Part shown: positions 32,446 to 43,859 of the stretch, piece by piece | How the letters are laid out: each line of letters opens with the position of its first letter | Numbering within the stretch: the first letter of the stretch is position 1 | DNA from: Bugula neritina | Lineage: Eukaryota > Bryozoa > Gymnolaemata > Cheilostomatida > Bugulidae | Length of the DNA stretch: 43,935 nucleotides | Reading direction: 5' to 3' | Assembly: GCA_964035545.1 (NCBI GenBank) | Contig: CAXIUT010000263.1 | Span: forward strand, 64,001-107,935 | Made by a program: the position numbers and the translations under genes | The notes under the pieces: generated by a model | What the model was told of the DNA's origin: nothing | Databases searched by the model: none | What the model saw: the letters and a program-made list of their open reading frames with translations, nothing else

Positions 32446-33699
32446 ATCATCAGTTTAGCGTTTCTCCAATCTAGCCTTTTGCTATTTCATCTTCAAAGCA
32501 TCTTCCATCTTCTATGCCTAGATATGCAAGCGTAGAGCTTTTTATCTTCTGGTAACTTTTGATTCTAGAATTGATTCCCACTTTGGTTTTCCTATGTGTT
32601 ATGAATGAGTGAGATAGTTTTTGTAGTGAGGACGTTGGGTTGCTGGTGATAAATTAGATTTATTTCTTTTTCTTTTAGGCAAATCTCTTAATTGCTACAA
32701 ATATCTCAAACCTTTATTTCTTATTTCTTCTGATTTCTAAAATTCTTATTCTATTTTAATTAGCTTTTTCCTTTCCATTTCCATTTCTTCTTCGACCTGT
32801 TTTTCTATTTCTTATCGTTTGAGCTCGTCGATTTGAGGTGCAAAATTTTATCTAACATGCTATGAAAATTGTTTCATCTTATCTGCCTTTACTTTGCTTT
32901 CGTTATGATCTTCTACTACCAATTATTGACTCAAAATTTGATGGTGTGGACTTCGATATGATACCTTGTACTATCCAATTGCATTATTTAACTTTCTTTA
33001 TTGCTCTCGCATTTATTGTTTTTCTTTCAATGTTTAAAAAAATTTTTGTGAATGTTCTTATATTTCTACTACGCTGATGGGTTTATGTAGATTTCTGATA
33101 TTAGCTAGTTTTTTTTTTCTTTACTCTAAGACATGACTTTAGTTGAGAGCTTGTTATTTTTATATCTTTTTGAATAAGGTTGTACCACCAATAACTCGAT
33201 GATACTATTCTTAGCGTTGTTTTATCTATGATTATCTGTTATCCATTCTAGTTTTTATCTTTTGCATATTCTAATATATTTCTTGTTTCTTTCTTGCTTT
33301 CTACTATTCCATCTTCTTTACTTTTAGTTGTTCTATTACTCTCTCTTTCTCTGACCTTCGTTCTCTTTCAGCCTTTTTCTTCTACTCAATCAAACGATGT
33401 TCTTCTTTCACTCTTTGATTAAATTCTTTATTCTTTTTCATTATATCAACTACATTAGCTGTATCGGTTGCCCTAGGTGATATTTGAGATGTTTTTCCTT
33501 GAGAATAGTCATAGTTATGAATAGATTTGATTGAGTGATTGATATAGTCTAACTTCTTTTAAAGAAACTATTTCTATCTTTGAGCCTGTGATAACTTCTT
33601 TTATTTGATCTTGCTATCATATTTTTGATGAGGTGATAATTTTTGTCTTTACTATTGCTATGCAGTAACATCTATCTATCCTTTACTTATTTTACCCAT
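32389..33699 (-). CDS. coiled-coil protein of unknown function (436 aa)
   Basis: Single exon, ATG 33699 (MGKISKGEIDV), TGA 32389-32391. Lys/Glu-rich helices run through most of the protein. Notable blocks: EEHRLIEEKKKAERERRSEK, GGTTLFKKIEKEQ, KLNNAIGEYKVSYRSPHHQI, HVRENFAPQIDELKREEIEK, LRYLEQLRDLPKRKR, GKPKWESILESKVTRREKAL and the end VKRKLELLQT. The layout (helices interrupted by short Pro/His-containing segments) fits axonemal or basal-body coiled-coil proteins, but I do not recognise the family. Its terminal codons and 3' flank are triplicated downstream. Confidence 0.8.
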
Positions 33700-33832
33700 A
33701 TATTTATCATTTATTTTGCGGATGGAAGGGTTGGTGACTGCTTTTGACTATTCTATCTATCTATTTTATTTGCTCATAATTATTATAGCTAGCATCATTT
33801 ATAATCATATAAATATATTTAACAACCTCTCT

Positions 33833-36800
33833 ATGAATACCTACACCAATACCAAAATAAAACGACCACAACCACCCTTAGAGCCATCCCAATATCCCTC
33901 GAAATCAAAACATAGAATAATATTGAACGAATCGGCCAATAGACGCCATTAACAAGAACCTCTAAAGAATATAGCCAGAAAGAGCATTGATGTAGGGTTA
34001 CATCCAGCCAACAAACAATTGAATACTCTATATCAACAAACAAAGCACATAGAAAGATAACTCATAACTTCAAAAAACAAACCATGCCTCAAAGATATGA
34101 AGAATAGGATAACCAAAGAGTCAGCAAAAGTCCATATGTAAGGTACTCCAATTCAAAACAAAATCAACTCTATTAAAAGGAACAAAGACAACTCTTTTAA
34201 AAGGAACAAAGACAGCTCTATTAAAAGGAACAAAGAACCACCTCACTCAACAGATCTTCACACAAAATCAAATCAGGACAGCTCCTTAAACAAAATTCAC
34301 CAAGATATCTCTTTTACAGGCAGCCCAAGTCATCTCTCTCCCAACACTACGATCCCTCCATCTAAAGCAGTTTGCACAAAAGAAGAATCAGCGCAGTAGG
34401 CTAAGACAAAAACGTTCTTCTGGAATAGGCTAAATAGTACTATAGGAACAACGACTATTCAAAGGCAATAGATTTATTAAAAAAGTACATAAAGATTCAT
34501 CGATCATCAATAGAAGCTTACTATCTTTTGGGAATGAGTCACATCAACAACAATGAGTTTACAACTGGTATTTAGGAATTAAAATATACTCTTTAGTTGG
34601 ATTCAGGATATAAAAGAAGTTTATACCTCGTCATCGCTTTAGCCTTTAAACGATTAACTCAATACGACCAGGCCATCTAAATTGTACTTCTTATTAGATT
34701 CAGTTAACCAAAGGATTGGAGTTGTATCCTGATTACTATGATTGCTTGGTCTATCGAGGAAAACTATTTTTGAAAAAAGAAAACTATTATCATGGACTTA
34801 AAGATTTTACTGAGGCCATTAAACTTACAAAAAAAAGGCTTTGCTTATCTAGGTAAATCTATCTGCTAAAAATAATTACAGCATTATGACGAGGCCATTG
34901 ACTCATTGACTACTGGCTTTAAAACTGATATGGCTCATCTTTGTAGAGAGAAAAGAGGAGTTATTTACTACTAACTGGGGAAGATCTCTGAAGCCCGTTC
35001 GGATTTATAACAATGTATTCAGTCATAGACCCATCAGTCATCTACATCTCATCACTATCGAGGACTTATTTTTTATTCATAAAGAAAAATGATTGACGCT
35101 CTTTTATGTTTTGAATAATCACTGAAATGTGACAACAACAAAGAACATGTAACTGCTTCAGTCTAGATGATGCTGAGGATAAAGATAGAAGAGAAAGATT
35201 TCTATGAAGCTTATCATATTTTAACAAGGGCTGCAAATGTAGATACTGAAGGGGAAGTACTGGGGAGAATGGAAGGCTTTTCTTGAAGGTAGTTTGTTTT
35301 TGATGAAAAAAAAATATAAAGAAGGCATCAATACTTTTCAACTTTTATTAGGAGGATCGACTTTTAAACTAAATTATGATCAATTGAACAAATCAGCCAA
35401 ATAAAGATACACCTTTATCAAACCACTAGTACACCTATACAAAGGATTTGGATAGCTATGCTAGTCTCGTCCTTAAAAGGCAGAATAATAATATAAAGAG
35501 TACTAATACTTATGTGAAAAGTTTAAGCAACCAGCCAACAACCTTTCTAAAACTTACAACCAGCTACTAATGAAAATCCATAGATCTTTTCCTGCTGACT
35601 CTCGAAACAATATCGAGACAGCTATTAGTCTGATCAGCAACAAACCAGAACCATACCTATACATGGCTTTCGATATCGTGCAGAACCAATTTTAGAAATA
35701 GTAAGATAATGTGACAAAAAACATCTATCTGGAAGAGGCAATCGATAATATAACTGTTGGAGTAGCACACTTGCCCCAGTTAAGTAACAATCACATTTCT
35801 ACTTTTTATTACTATAGAGCCATCTTGTTTTTGTATAAAAATGATTTCAACAAAGCAGTGGCGGATATTGATAAAGCTATCGAAAAAAGTTAAGATAATA
35901 TCCCCAAATACTTCTATGTAAGAGGGCTCATCTTTGCTATTTTTGGAAACTTCAGTCAAGCAGTCCAAGACTTCACTGTTGCTATCAACTTGGACTAGAA
36001 GTATTCGAAACCTTACCTGGAAAGGGCTAAGTGTTTGCAGATAGAGGGAAATTCCAACTAGGCTTTTCTGGATTTACAGAGATACATCACTTTAAGCTCC
36101 TGAAGATCAAGGAATTCATAAGTATGCTGGGTATCTTTTGTTTCAAAACTGTGCATACTAAGATTGTTTATCTGCATTCAGTCATGGGTAGATGGAAAGT
36201 GACCAGTAGTTGATGCTGACCAAGGCCAAATGTCACTTCCTTTTAGGCGACGAATAGCTAGCCATAAATTTATTTCAACAATACAGTGAACTTTCATGCA
36301 CAGTTGATTATAACAGTGATATTACAATGATGCAAATATGTCGGTTCTATTCGTGTTCAAACTCCCACTGCTGATTATGATCCCTTGATCTAAAAATTAG
36401 TAAAATTGATAGGGAGCAAATCAGAGTAATAGTGTAAGATATTCAAGCCTAGAGATATGCATCAATTGAAAGGTAGTATCTATCTGATATTGGGAGAATA
36501 CCAACTTGCAGCTAGTGAGTTTACTTCAACTATTGAGTTGTTTAATCTCTAAAAAACAAAAGAACGCGAAAAACATTTTATTTAAGATAGTGACGAGTTT
36601 GAAGATTAATGGAGTGAAGTATAAATCAAGTATAATTTGTCTTTATGTCTGTTATGTCTGAAGGTATATCTTGTCTTATCTAGAAATATCGAGAAGTAGA
36701 GAAAATTTTAGTTTAGTTCAGCAAAAGTAGTTAAAAAGGAAAGAATTGGAATTAATATCTTCTGATTATCAAGAAGTTGGTCAGTGGGTAGCCTATTTCT

Positions 36801-37247
36801 TAAACAAGTATTGATGTTTTTGAACAACATCATAGGGTAAGTAAGTTGTGGCCTAAAATTACTATTCCTGATACCAACATTCGTATCTCTTTAGCTTTTT
36901 CTTATCCTTTTGTATAACCTCCTGAATTATTACCTTAATTCGATCAGGATTTCTTCACTGAATTTACTGTTTCAAAATCCTAACAAAAACCATAAGCACC
37001 ATGGATAAATCGTTCTGAAGGAGGACTTATCTTTACACCCAATATCCAAGTCTATTAAAATTTATAATTATCGATGACCACTACTAAGAAGAACGATAGT
37101 GACAGAAATAAGCCTGTTTCTGAGATGGAGAGGAGTGTGGATATGAGCAATAGTGAAATTCAGTTATAGACAGATGAGTTGAAGAAGAAATTCAAGTTGG
37201 ATTCAATGGTGGAGATGAGATTGAAAAAGATAATGCAAAAAAAGTGA
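33833..37247 (+). CDS. large TPR-repeat protein, with apparent +1 frame shifts
   Basis: Tetratricopeptide repeats, helical pairs that bind partner proteins, fill most of the gene: EYYRNNDYSKAIDLLKKY, AYYLLGMSHINNNEFTTGI, RGKLFLKKENYYHGLKDFTE, SICEKELQHYDEAIDSL, RGVIYYELGKISEARSDLE, LYKNDFNKAVADIDKAI, RGLIFAIFGNFSQAVQDFTV, GSIYLILGEYQLAASEFT. A disordered N-terminus has three QLYEKEQR repeats. After the repeats lies a non-TPR region with ITIPDTNIRISLAFSYPFVE and APWINRSEGGLIF. Well-supported introns: 34684-34703 (20 nt), 35239-35257 (19), 36664-36683 (20); a 23-nt intron at 34120-34142 is my guess for joining the N-terminal frame (alternative start: ATG 34084). Three places need one base skipped: the A8 run 34829-34836, TCC-TGA at 36098-36103, and about 36330-36372. 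TGA stop 37245-37247. Possible ciliary scaffold by type; function not known. Confidence 0.8.
34165..34236 (+). repeat. three 24-bp in-frame repeats (QLYEKEQR)
   Basis: Units start at 34165, 34189 and 34213 inside the TPR gene; the middle one reads QLFEKEQR. The exact 24-bp period keeps the frame. Confidence 0.9.
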
Positions 37248-37353
37248 TTGTTAAATCCATTAGTAGTAATTTACTTAAATATAATATTGAAAAAGTTTTA
37301 ATTCAATCAAGAGAGTGAGTTAATTTTGTTTTCACAATTAATATTAACCTAGA

Positions 37354-38784
37354 ATGATAACTCCTCCCTTTAAACCGATAACTCATCTCTTTAAACCAAT
37401 AAATCTAAACCAAACTAAACTATATTTATGTAGCTATCGAAAAACAGTCAATCAGGTTATTCCTAGAGGAAAACTAACCATTATACCAACTCCGATTGGT
37501 AATCTTGGAGATCTATCTCCCAACATAATCAAATCTCTTTTCAGTGCTGATCTGATAGCTTGCTAAGACAGACGAGTAGCTGGTCAATTATACCATTTGA
37601 TTAGAAACAAAGGAATACTCAAAGAAATGGAATAGTATTTTGGAAATATGGGACTTAACGATTTGATTGAAGTTGATGAAGAAGAACAAAAGTCGAATCA
37701 GAGAGGCTATTAGTTCTATAACTACGCCAATATGAGAGATAGTCAAAGAAGAAAGTTTCTGAGGAAGATGTCAGAATCAGAACAATCTTAGTTCAGGATA
37801 TAGTTTATGAAATATAGAGCTAAAAAAGTGTTGAACAAAGATAACGAATGGTTATATACTGATAGTGGTAGCAGACTTGATGAACTGTATGGAGTTGACC
37901 TATCGGATTTAAAACATATTGAAAGTCAGATTATGAACTGTCGCAAGAAGAAAGGAAGAGGACTACTGATTCCTTTGAATACATATAACTAAACTAAGAT
38001 GTTTGAGTTGGTAAAAGCCTTATTAGAATCTAAGGAAGTAGCGTTGGTTAGTGATGCAGGAATGCCCTGTATATCTGATCCTGGATGGAAGTTAGTAGAT
38101 AAAATACGCACAAGCATGCCAGAGATACCAGTAAAAGTCATAGGAGGACCAAGTGCTATTAGTATAATGTTGATGCAGGCTTCTATTTTTGAGAAGGATA
38201 ATGGACTAAGTGGTAGATTTTAAGGCTTTTCTTCACTAGCTACTGGTAATTTTTAATAAAAACATCGGGATTTAAGAAAAATAAAAAACAAAGAATTTTC
38301 TATTCATTTTATCAATCCTAACAAGTTAAAGGGTAGATTGCTAGAATTGTAAAAGGCTTTTGGAGGGAAACAAAGAATACTGGTAAATAACTAGCTAACA
38401 AAGAAGTTTTAGAGAAGGTTTTAGGGAACTATAGAAGAGTTGCTGAACAAAATGGATGAGCCTAAGTTCAAGTTAATGGGATAAGTGTCTTACATGCTCT
38501 ATCCTTCAGAATAAAAATTATAAAAAGGTCAATAGTAGGAATAATAAAAAGTTGATTAACTTCAACATGATAAATAAAGCAGGTAGTTCAAATAAGATTC
38601 TTTTTTGAATAAGAAGATAAATATTTAGATTTAAAAATTTATCTAGATTTTATAATAGGAGATTCCAGAGATGGGTTCAAAAGATAAGTTAGTTTTGATA
38701 ATGGATCTTTTTGGGATAAAGAAGGGTGAAGCTCGTCGATATCTTTACTAAAAGTTTTAAAAAGATGGAGATTCACTCATTTGA
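37354..38784 (+). CDS. RsmI-type rRNA (ribose-2'-O) methyltransferase, probably organellar (476 aa)
   Basis: Single exon, ATG 37354, TGA 38782-38784. RsmI-family tetrapyrrole-methylase-fold enzymes use S-adenosylmethionine to 2'-O-methylate C1402 of small-subunit rRNA. Motifs: GKLTIIPTPIGNLGDLSPN (residues about 39-57), SADLIACEDRR (64-74), LVSDAGMPCISDPGWKLVD (about 231-249), VIGGPSAISIML, GFSSLATGNF in the usual FxGF place, and RILVNNELTKKFE near the end of the catalytic domain. The first 38 residues are basic, Thr/Asn/Pro-rich and nearly free of acidic residues, as in a mitochondrial presequence. Bacterial members are about 280 aa. The excess comes from an insertion of about 110 residues between the EDRR and SDAGMP motifs and from a Glu/Lys-rich C-terminal extension. 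Confidence 0.92.
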
Positions 38785-38871
38785 TACTATTTTAACTCAA
38801 TTAAAAAGCCGTCAATGGTAGTATAATCTACTTTATAAGTTATATTTTTATTATTATTTTATTATTTAGAT

Positions 38872-39810
38872 ATGTAGGGTAGCATTGAGAAGTAGAACAG
38901 GTTTTTGAAACATTTTGGACCTAAAACAAAACGTCTACAGATATGTATAATCTTTTAGAACATAGCTGAGATGCATCTGGTTGATAAAGATATTGATGAG
39001 TTGGTACAATACGACTGGTCGACTGTTGACACTCTTGACCTCTGTACTACGAATATTATGAAGCTAAAAATTCATTAACTAGTGCTTCATTGGAGAAGTT
39101 GGGAAGCATAAAATGGTCAAACCTCAAAGAATTATATATATGTATGCTATTGAGTATTGAGCTGATAACAAGCAGATGGGACATGGAGGAATTAAACATT
39201 TGGTTGCATAAAAATTCGATGGACTGAAGGTGTTAAGTATGAGCAATATTGGACTAACAGATGATGATCTCAAAGATCTTACTAGCCAACCTTGGACTAA
39301 TTTAGAATCACTATGGATGAGTTTTAACTCTTTTAGAGCTCAAGGTATTGAACACTTGACTTGTCACAAATGGCCAAGTCTGGTATCTTTGCATTTGAGT
39401 ATTTATGTGTTAAAGTAGGTGGAAACGTGATGAAAGATGGAGGGATGGCTAGTTTCATTAAAGGTGATTGGTCAAGATTGAAAAAGCTCTATTTAAGTGG
39501 ATGTAGGGTAGCTGATTAAGGAGTTTTTCAATTTTGTAAGAAGGACTGGCCTGGACTATAAACTTTCTATTTCAGTCGCAACTAATTTACAACTAAAGGA
39601 GTGGCTAATTTATGCAAACAATAGTGGAAAAGTTTGTAAGATTTTCATCTACGTGATTCAAATATTGATGATTAAGGAGGGCAGAACATACCAACTGGGA
39701 AGTGGCCATCATTGAAAATACTATAGTTAGATCGTAACTAAATGTCATAAGAAACAAAGGTTAAAATTCGTTAACGTTTTTTCAACCATAACGTAACAAT
39801 CTCATTCTGA
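38872..39810 (+). CDS. leucine-rich-repeat protein (292 aa)
   Basis: Four exons, join(38872..39043, 39064..39141, 39162..39398, 39419..39810), 879 bases; all three introns exactly 20 nt. Repeats of about 27 residues with a recurring Trp before the Leu strand: WSTVDTLDLS, WSNLKELYISDN, FDGLKVLSMSNIGLTDDDL, WTNLESLWMSFNSF, WPSLVSLHLSGNVM, WSRLKKLYLSGCRVADEGV, WPGLETFYFSRNEFTTKGV, WKSLEDFHLRDSNIDDEG, WPSLKILELDRNEM. This is the RNI/GALA-like LRR type, a protein-binding horseshoe, widespread in ciliates. No F-box, signal peptide or membrane segment seen. Confidence 0.88.
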
Positions 39811-39856
39811 TTCCCCTCGCATTATTCCTATTATTTAAATATTTTTAAAGTACTAG

Positions 39857-40366
39857 ATGTCTTTACCAGCTGTAATTGATTTTTGGAGCAACAAAGTTAA
39901 TATTCAGTTGAAGAGTGGACATAAGTTTGAAGGCTTGTTATCAAGGATAGATTATAAAGAGAAAGTTGTAATATTAGAGGATGTTTAGGATTTAGGTAAT
40001 TCAAATGAAGAGTGTCTACAACATGATAAAAAAATAGATTAAAAGGTTTTTTAAGTTGGAAATATAGCAGAAATATTTATGAAAGAAAAACACTTCTCCG
40101 AACCGAAAAAGTACAAAAAATAATAGTTTTGGGATGTCACGAGTGAAGTTCAAACTAACTAAAAGAAATACAAACCAAAGTATTAAGGAAAAAAATATGA
40201 AGGAAAAAGAGAGTATGAAGGCAAACGATAGTATAAGCCCAAAAGAAATGACTACCACAATGACAGAGGAAACTATAACAACGATAAAGATCGAAGGTAG
40301 AAGCAACCTTATAGAAGATATGAAGGTTAAAAAGACAAAGAGGATGATGAGAGAGAGCTAAGATGA
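39857..40366 (+). CDS. Sm-like domain protein with charged tail (169 aa)
   Basis: Single exon, ATG 39857 (47 bp after the LRR stop), TGA 40364-40366. Residues about 1-65 look like an Sm/LSm fold: DFWSNKVNIQLKSGHKFEGL (Sm1 strand pattern with Gly), SRIDYKEKVVILEDVEDLG, and VGNIAEIFMKEK as Sm2. The tail from about residue 85 has KYEGKKYEGKREYEGKREYK repeats, then basic RNDYHNDRGNYNND and an acidic end, suggesting RNA binding as in LSM14/Scd6-like proteins. The Sm assignment is by pattern only. A hydrophobic minus-strand frame here is a shadow. Confidence 0.6.
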
Positions 40367-40416
40367 TTTTGCTTTGAATAGTTAGATAAATAAATGGAAT
40401 GAATTATAAATAATAT

Positions 40417-42479
40417 TCAAAGACCAGAAAACAAGATTTCATATTTAAGAGCAGCTATTCCTCCAGGTGAATGATGAGCTAATTGACTGATGATAAAGTT
40501 TTATGTTTCTTGAGTGAAATCAACTTGTATTCCTCTGCATATCTAAAGCATTTTGAGTGCTGAGATAATTCCTGAAGGTGCTAGTGAAGTAAGAGCAGAG
40601 TTAAGATTTTTACCCATATTCGCAAGGATATTTTTTATTTCTTAACGAGCTTTTGTTTAATTTGGAAGGGAATATTATCCTAAAAAAGCTTTTAAAATAG
40701 ACTTAGCGATAGTGCGTTCGATTTAATTGTCTTAATGATAGAAGAGATCATCTTTTGTGTCATCTTCTACTATATATCTACCAAATAAAATAGATTGTTG
40801 TTCTGATAGTTCAAAGGGATACTTCATTAGCTTATTTTTAACTTCTTTCATAGTAGTATACTTTGATCTCCATCTAGTTTCTTTTTTCCCGATTCTATTT
40901 TAATTTTCCTCCGATGGGTTATAATCGAGATACTACCTACCAGCTTCAGATGTGATACGATAGTAGATGAATCTGTACATGAGATCTAGTCTGAAAGATT
41001 ATAGTTGATTTATTTTTACTTGTCTCAAACGAATACAATTTGGATGATGTTTCAAATATGACCTTTTTACCACTCTTGAATCTATTATGCTTTCTTATTA
41101 ATCACTAACAGGAAAATTAATAGATGAGCTACCGAATGAATCATCTTAGTTTATTTTCAAAGCAGATTGACGTATATTTTATGCTTGTATTTGTTATTTG
41201 CCAAAACCCATGCTACTTTCAAACAATGTTTTGACTCTTTATCTGACATGTTCATTCTGTTGATTAGAACTCAATGATTTCTCAATTTTATACAGATAGT
41301 CTTGTTATTTTTTTTATTTTCTACCCAAAGGATCAAATCCATTATCATTTGGCACTTCATCTTCTCCTACTCTAAGATAACTAATAAGAGTTGTTATGTA
41401 TTGAAGTTATGAGTGTAGTTTTTATATTTGGTTCTATTTTTATTAAATGTTTTTAATGAATATTGCTTTTTCTGTTTAAAATTTTATTCTTTATTTTTGT
41501 TTTAGCAACTAAATTGTTTCTCTTCTTGTTTATTTTTAATTATTTAATTCTGAGTGCAAAGAATCTAAATCAGAAAGCAAATTTTTGTTTTCTTTGGCTG
41601 TTTTGTGTTAAATAGCAAGCAACTTATGATTTTAGTTTGATTTTTCTATTAAAAGTTTATCTAAAAAGACTATTTTTCTCTCTTTTTCTGATATTGTTGA
41701 TTTATAAATGTTGATTCTTCCTTTATAAAATAAATTTTTATTCTACAAATCTTATATTTTCTTTTTTAACATATTCATTTTCGAGGATAATCCTAACATA
41801 TCCAGTTGCCTTTCAAGTTAAACTTCTTTACCTTTCTTATTATTTTATATTTATCCTTTCCAATGTTCTTTATACACCTCAGTTTATATTCTTTCTTCAG
41901 TTACCATAATCAGTTCCAACTTATTCTTTAATTTCTTATTCTAAGCTTGAAGAGCTTAGCATTCGAAACGAAAAGCTTAACCATTACTTACTTCATAGCG
42001 TTTTAGGAGATCATTATATTCTTCACATTTTTACTAATATTCTATATCTGATAATAAGTACTAAGTTTCATTTTGTTGTATTGATGCTTTACACCTTAGA
42101 TCATTTTGTTTTGTTTTCGACTCACATCAAGGTAACGATCATCTTAGAACTGACTCTAAATTTACTTTTGCATTTTAGTCAAATGCCTATTGTCTTGGGT
42201 TCTTTTAACTCTTTAGTATTTCAGTTATTAAGCCAATCGATTGACTTTTCCTTTGAGCTTAAAGTTGATTTAGTGAAGTTATTCTGAAGGAATTGGAATG
42301 GAAGGAGGCTATTTGGCTCTTTGAGTATGAGGGCGTTGAGAATGGGTTTATGGTTTTGGAGTATTTGCTCTAGCTTAAATAGGTTCTGTGTGGAGTGTTT
42401 GTGTTTTTTGTTTGCGGATAGATGTCGTGAAGAAGGAGCGGGAAGTGTGTGATTTATGAGATTTGATTAGAGTTTTCAT
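40417..42479 (-). CDS. coiled-coil protein with helical C-terminal domain (680 aa)
   Basis: Two exons, complement(join(40417..42041, 42062..42479)), 2043 bases; the single intron is exactly 20 nt. ATG 42479 (MKTLIKSHKSHTSRSFF), TGA 40417-40419. Basic, Thr/Pro-rich N-terminal 70 residues, coiled coil about 75-370 (LAEELKYERVKRTQDNRHL, ALQAENKKLKNKLEL), then a non-coiled C-terminal domain with HHPNCIRLRQVKINQLESFR, YPFELSEQQSILFGRYIVED, SALTSLAPSGIISALKML and QLAHHSPGGIAAL, whose helix spacing recalls degenerate EF-hand domains of ciliary proteins. It converges on the Sm-like gene (50 bp between stop codons). Not assignable to a named family by eye. Confidence 0.82.
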
Positions 42480-42663
42480 TTTTTATTGATCCATTTTATT
42501 ATTATCGACTAATTATAACCTTATTTACATACATATAGGACTTATCTATCTAATAAAAATGAAAATACTAATATTTCATCCAAAATAGAGTATAAAAATT
42601 TTTAAGAGTAGTTGATAATATTTAATGCTATTTTTTATCAAAATAATATTAAAACCTTTATCA

Positions 42664-43353
42664 ATGCGTTTTTAATTCTGTGGTAACATAAGTTGTCCTG
42701 AATGGTTTATCGCCTAAATATCTGTCCTTACTAAAATAGTACTTCTTTCTTATCCAGACAGCTGTTAAAATCAAACTCATATTTGGGCAATTGATAACTA
42801 ATTATCTTGAAGCTATTGATATTGTATAAAATATGATATCTAGAGTAGTAAATGCCAAAAGTTATTAGCCGGAACAGGGTTAGATCCATATGAAATGAAA
42901 GCTGTACTGGCTACACTTGATTTTATATTGAAAGGAGCTGTGATGAATGGAGTAAATGATGGACAACTTAACAAATAACTAGTTGATTTAGGATTGCCAA
43001 AAGGTTTTAGAGCTTTTATTTTAGAAAATGCTTAAGGTATAACTAAAATTTACAAGAGTAGTCGTTAAAAGCTTATATCAGCCAGTCAAGACAAAGGATT
43101 TAAAAGTATTTTAATTTTAATATCAGTATCATCTCAAATAGAATTAGAATATTCTATTCATGAATTTATTGGGAGTAGTCTAATAAAATAAAAGAAAAGC
43201 GTAAGATTTGTGGAATTCGGATTAAAATATAAAGATAAAGACGAGATAAAGAAGTAAATAGATATGTGTGTTTGTGAGCCACAGTTAAGCGATTTAGTAG
43301 ATCAAGTGGAAAGAGCTTTAGTAATTATAAAAAAATTATAAAGTAAAGGTTGA
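42664..43353 (+). CDS. COMM-domain protein, COMMD4 orthologue (216 aa)
   Basis: Three exons, join(42664..42738, 42758..42823, 42844..43353), 651 bases; introns 19 and 20 nt. The N-terminus MRFEFCGNISCPEWFIAEIS matches the COMMD4 N-terminus (MRFxFCGxxxCPxWxLAEIS) and continues VKIKLIFGQL, KAVLATLDFIL and LVDLGLPKGFRAFILE like the family's N-terminal helical domain. The C-terminal COMM part (about 130-216) is divergent (RFVEFGLKYKDKDEI). COMMD proteins form the ten-member Commander complex with CCDC22/CCDC93 and retriever subunits, which recycles membrane proteins from endosomes. Last gene before the telomere, 506 bp from it. Confidence 0.9.
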
Positions 43354-43859
43354 TTCTTCTAAGATAAACATTTAAATATATTACTTACTAACTTATCAAA
43401 CTTTATAAAAAAGAAACAAGAGATAGAATCAATTAAAACTTGAAAAGAGAACTATAATCAGTTGAAAAGAAGATAATTCTAAAAACGCCAAGATATTACA
43501 CAGTAAAAAATATTTTAAAACCAATCACAGTGTATCTAAATTCAAATCAATTTTCTCTGTAGTATTAGTTTAGAATAAACATAGAGTTTTTTGATGATAT
43601 TATGTAAGATTTGATTATAGCAATAAAATTTTTCACTAGAACCAACCTGTTATGTTTCATTATAAAAAAGTTATGTGATTAATAAATTATTTTTAAAGAA
43701 AACCATTAAGAAAAGAGATAAATCGTTCTGATTGAAGACTTTCTTGATATTTTATGGTTAAATAAACATTGAAAATAATATTCTCATCAAAATTGAGCAT
43801 AAAAATATCATTATAATAGTTATAAAATTGATATTTTAACGATTTCCTTATTTTCTTTA
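43354..43859. other. subtelomeric spacer, no gene seen
   Basis: About 500 bp of AT-rich DNA between the COMMD4 stop codon and the terminal repeat; no open frame that looks coding on either strand, no repeat. Confidence 0.7.
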
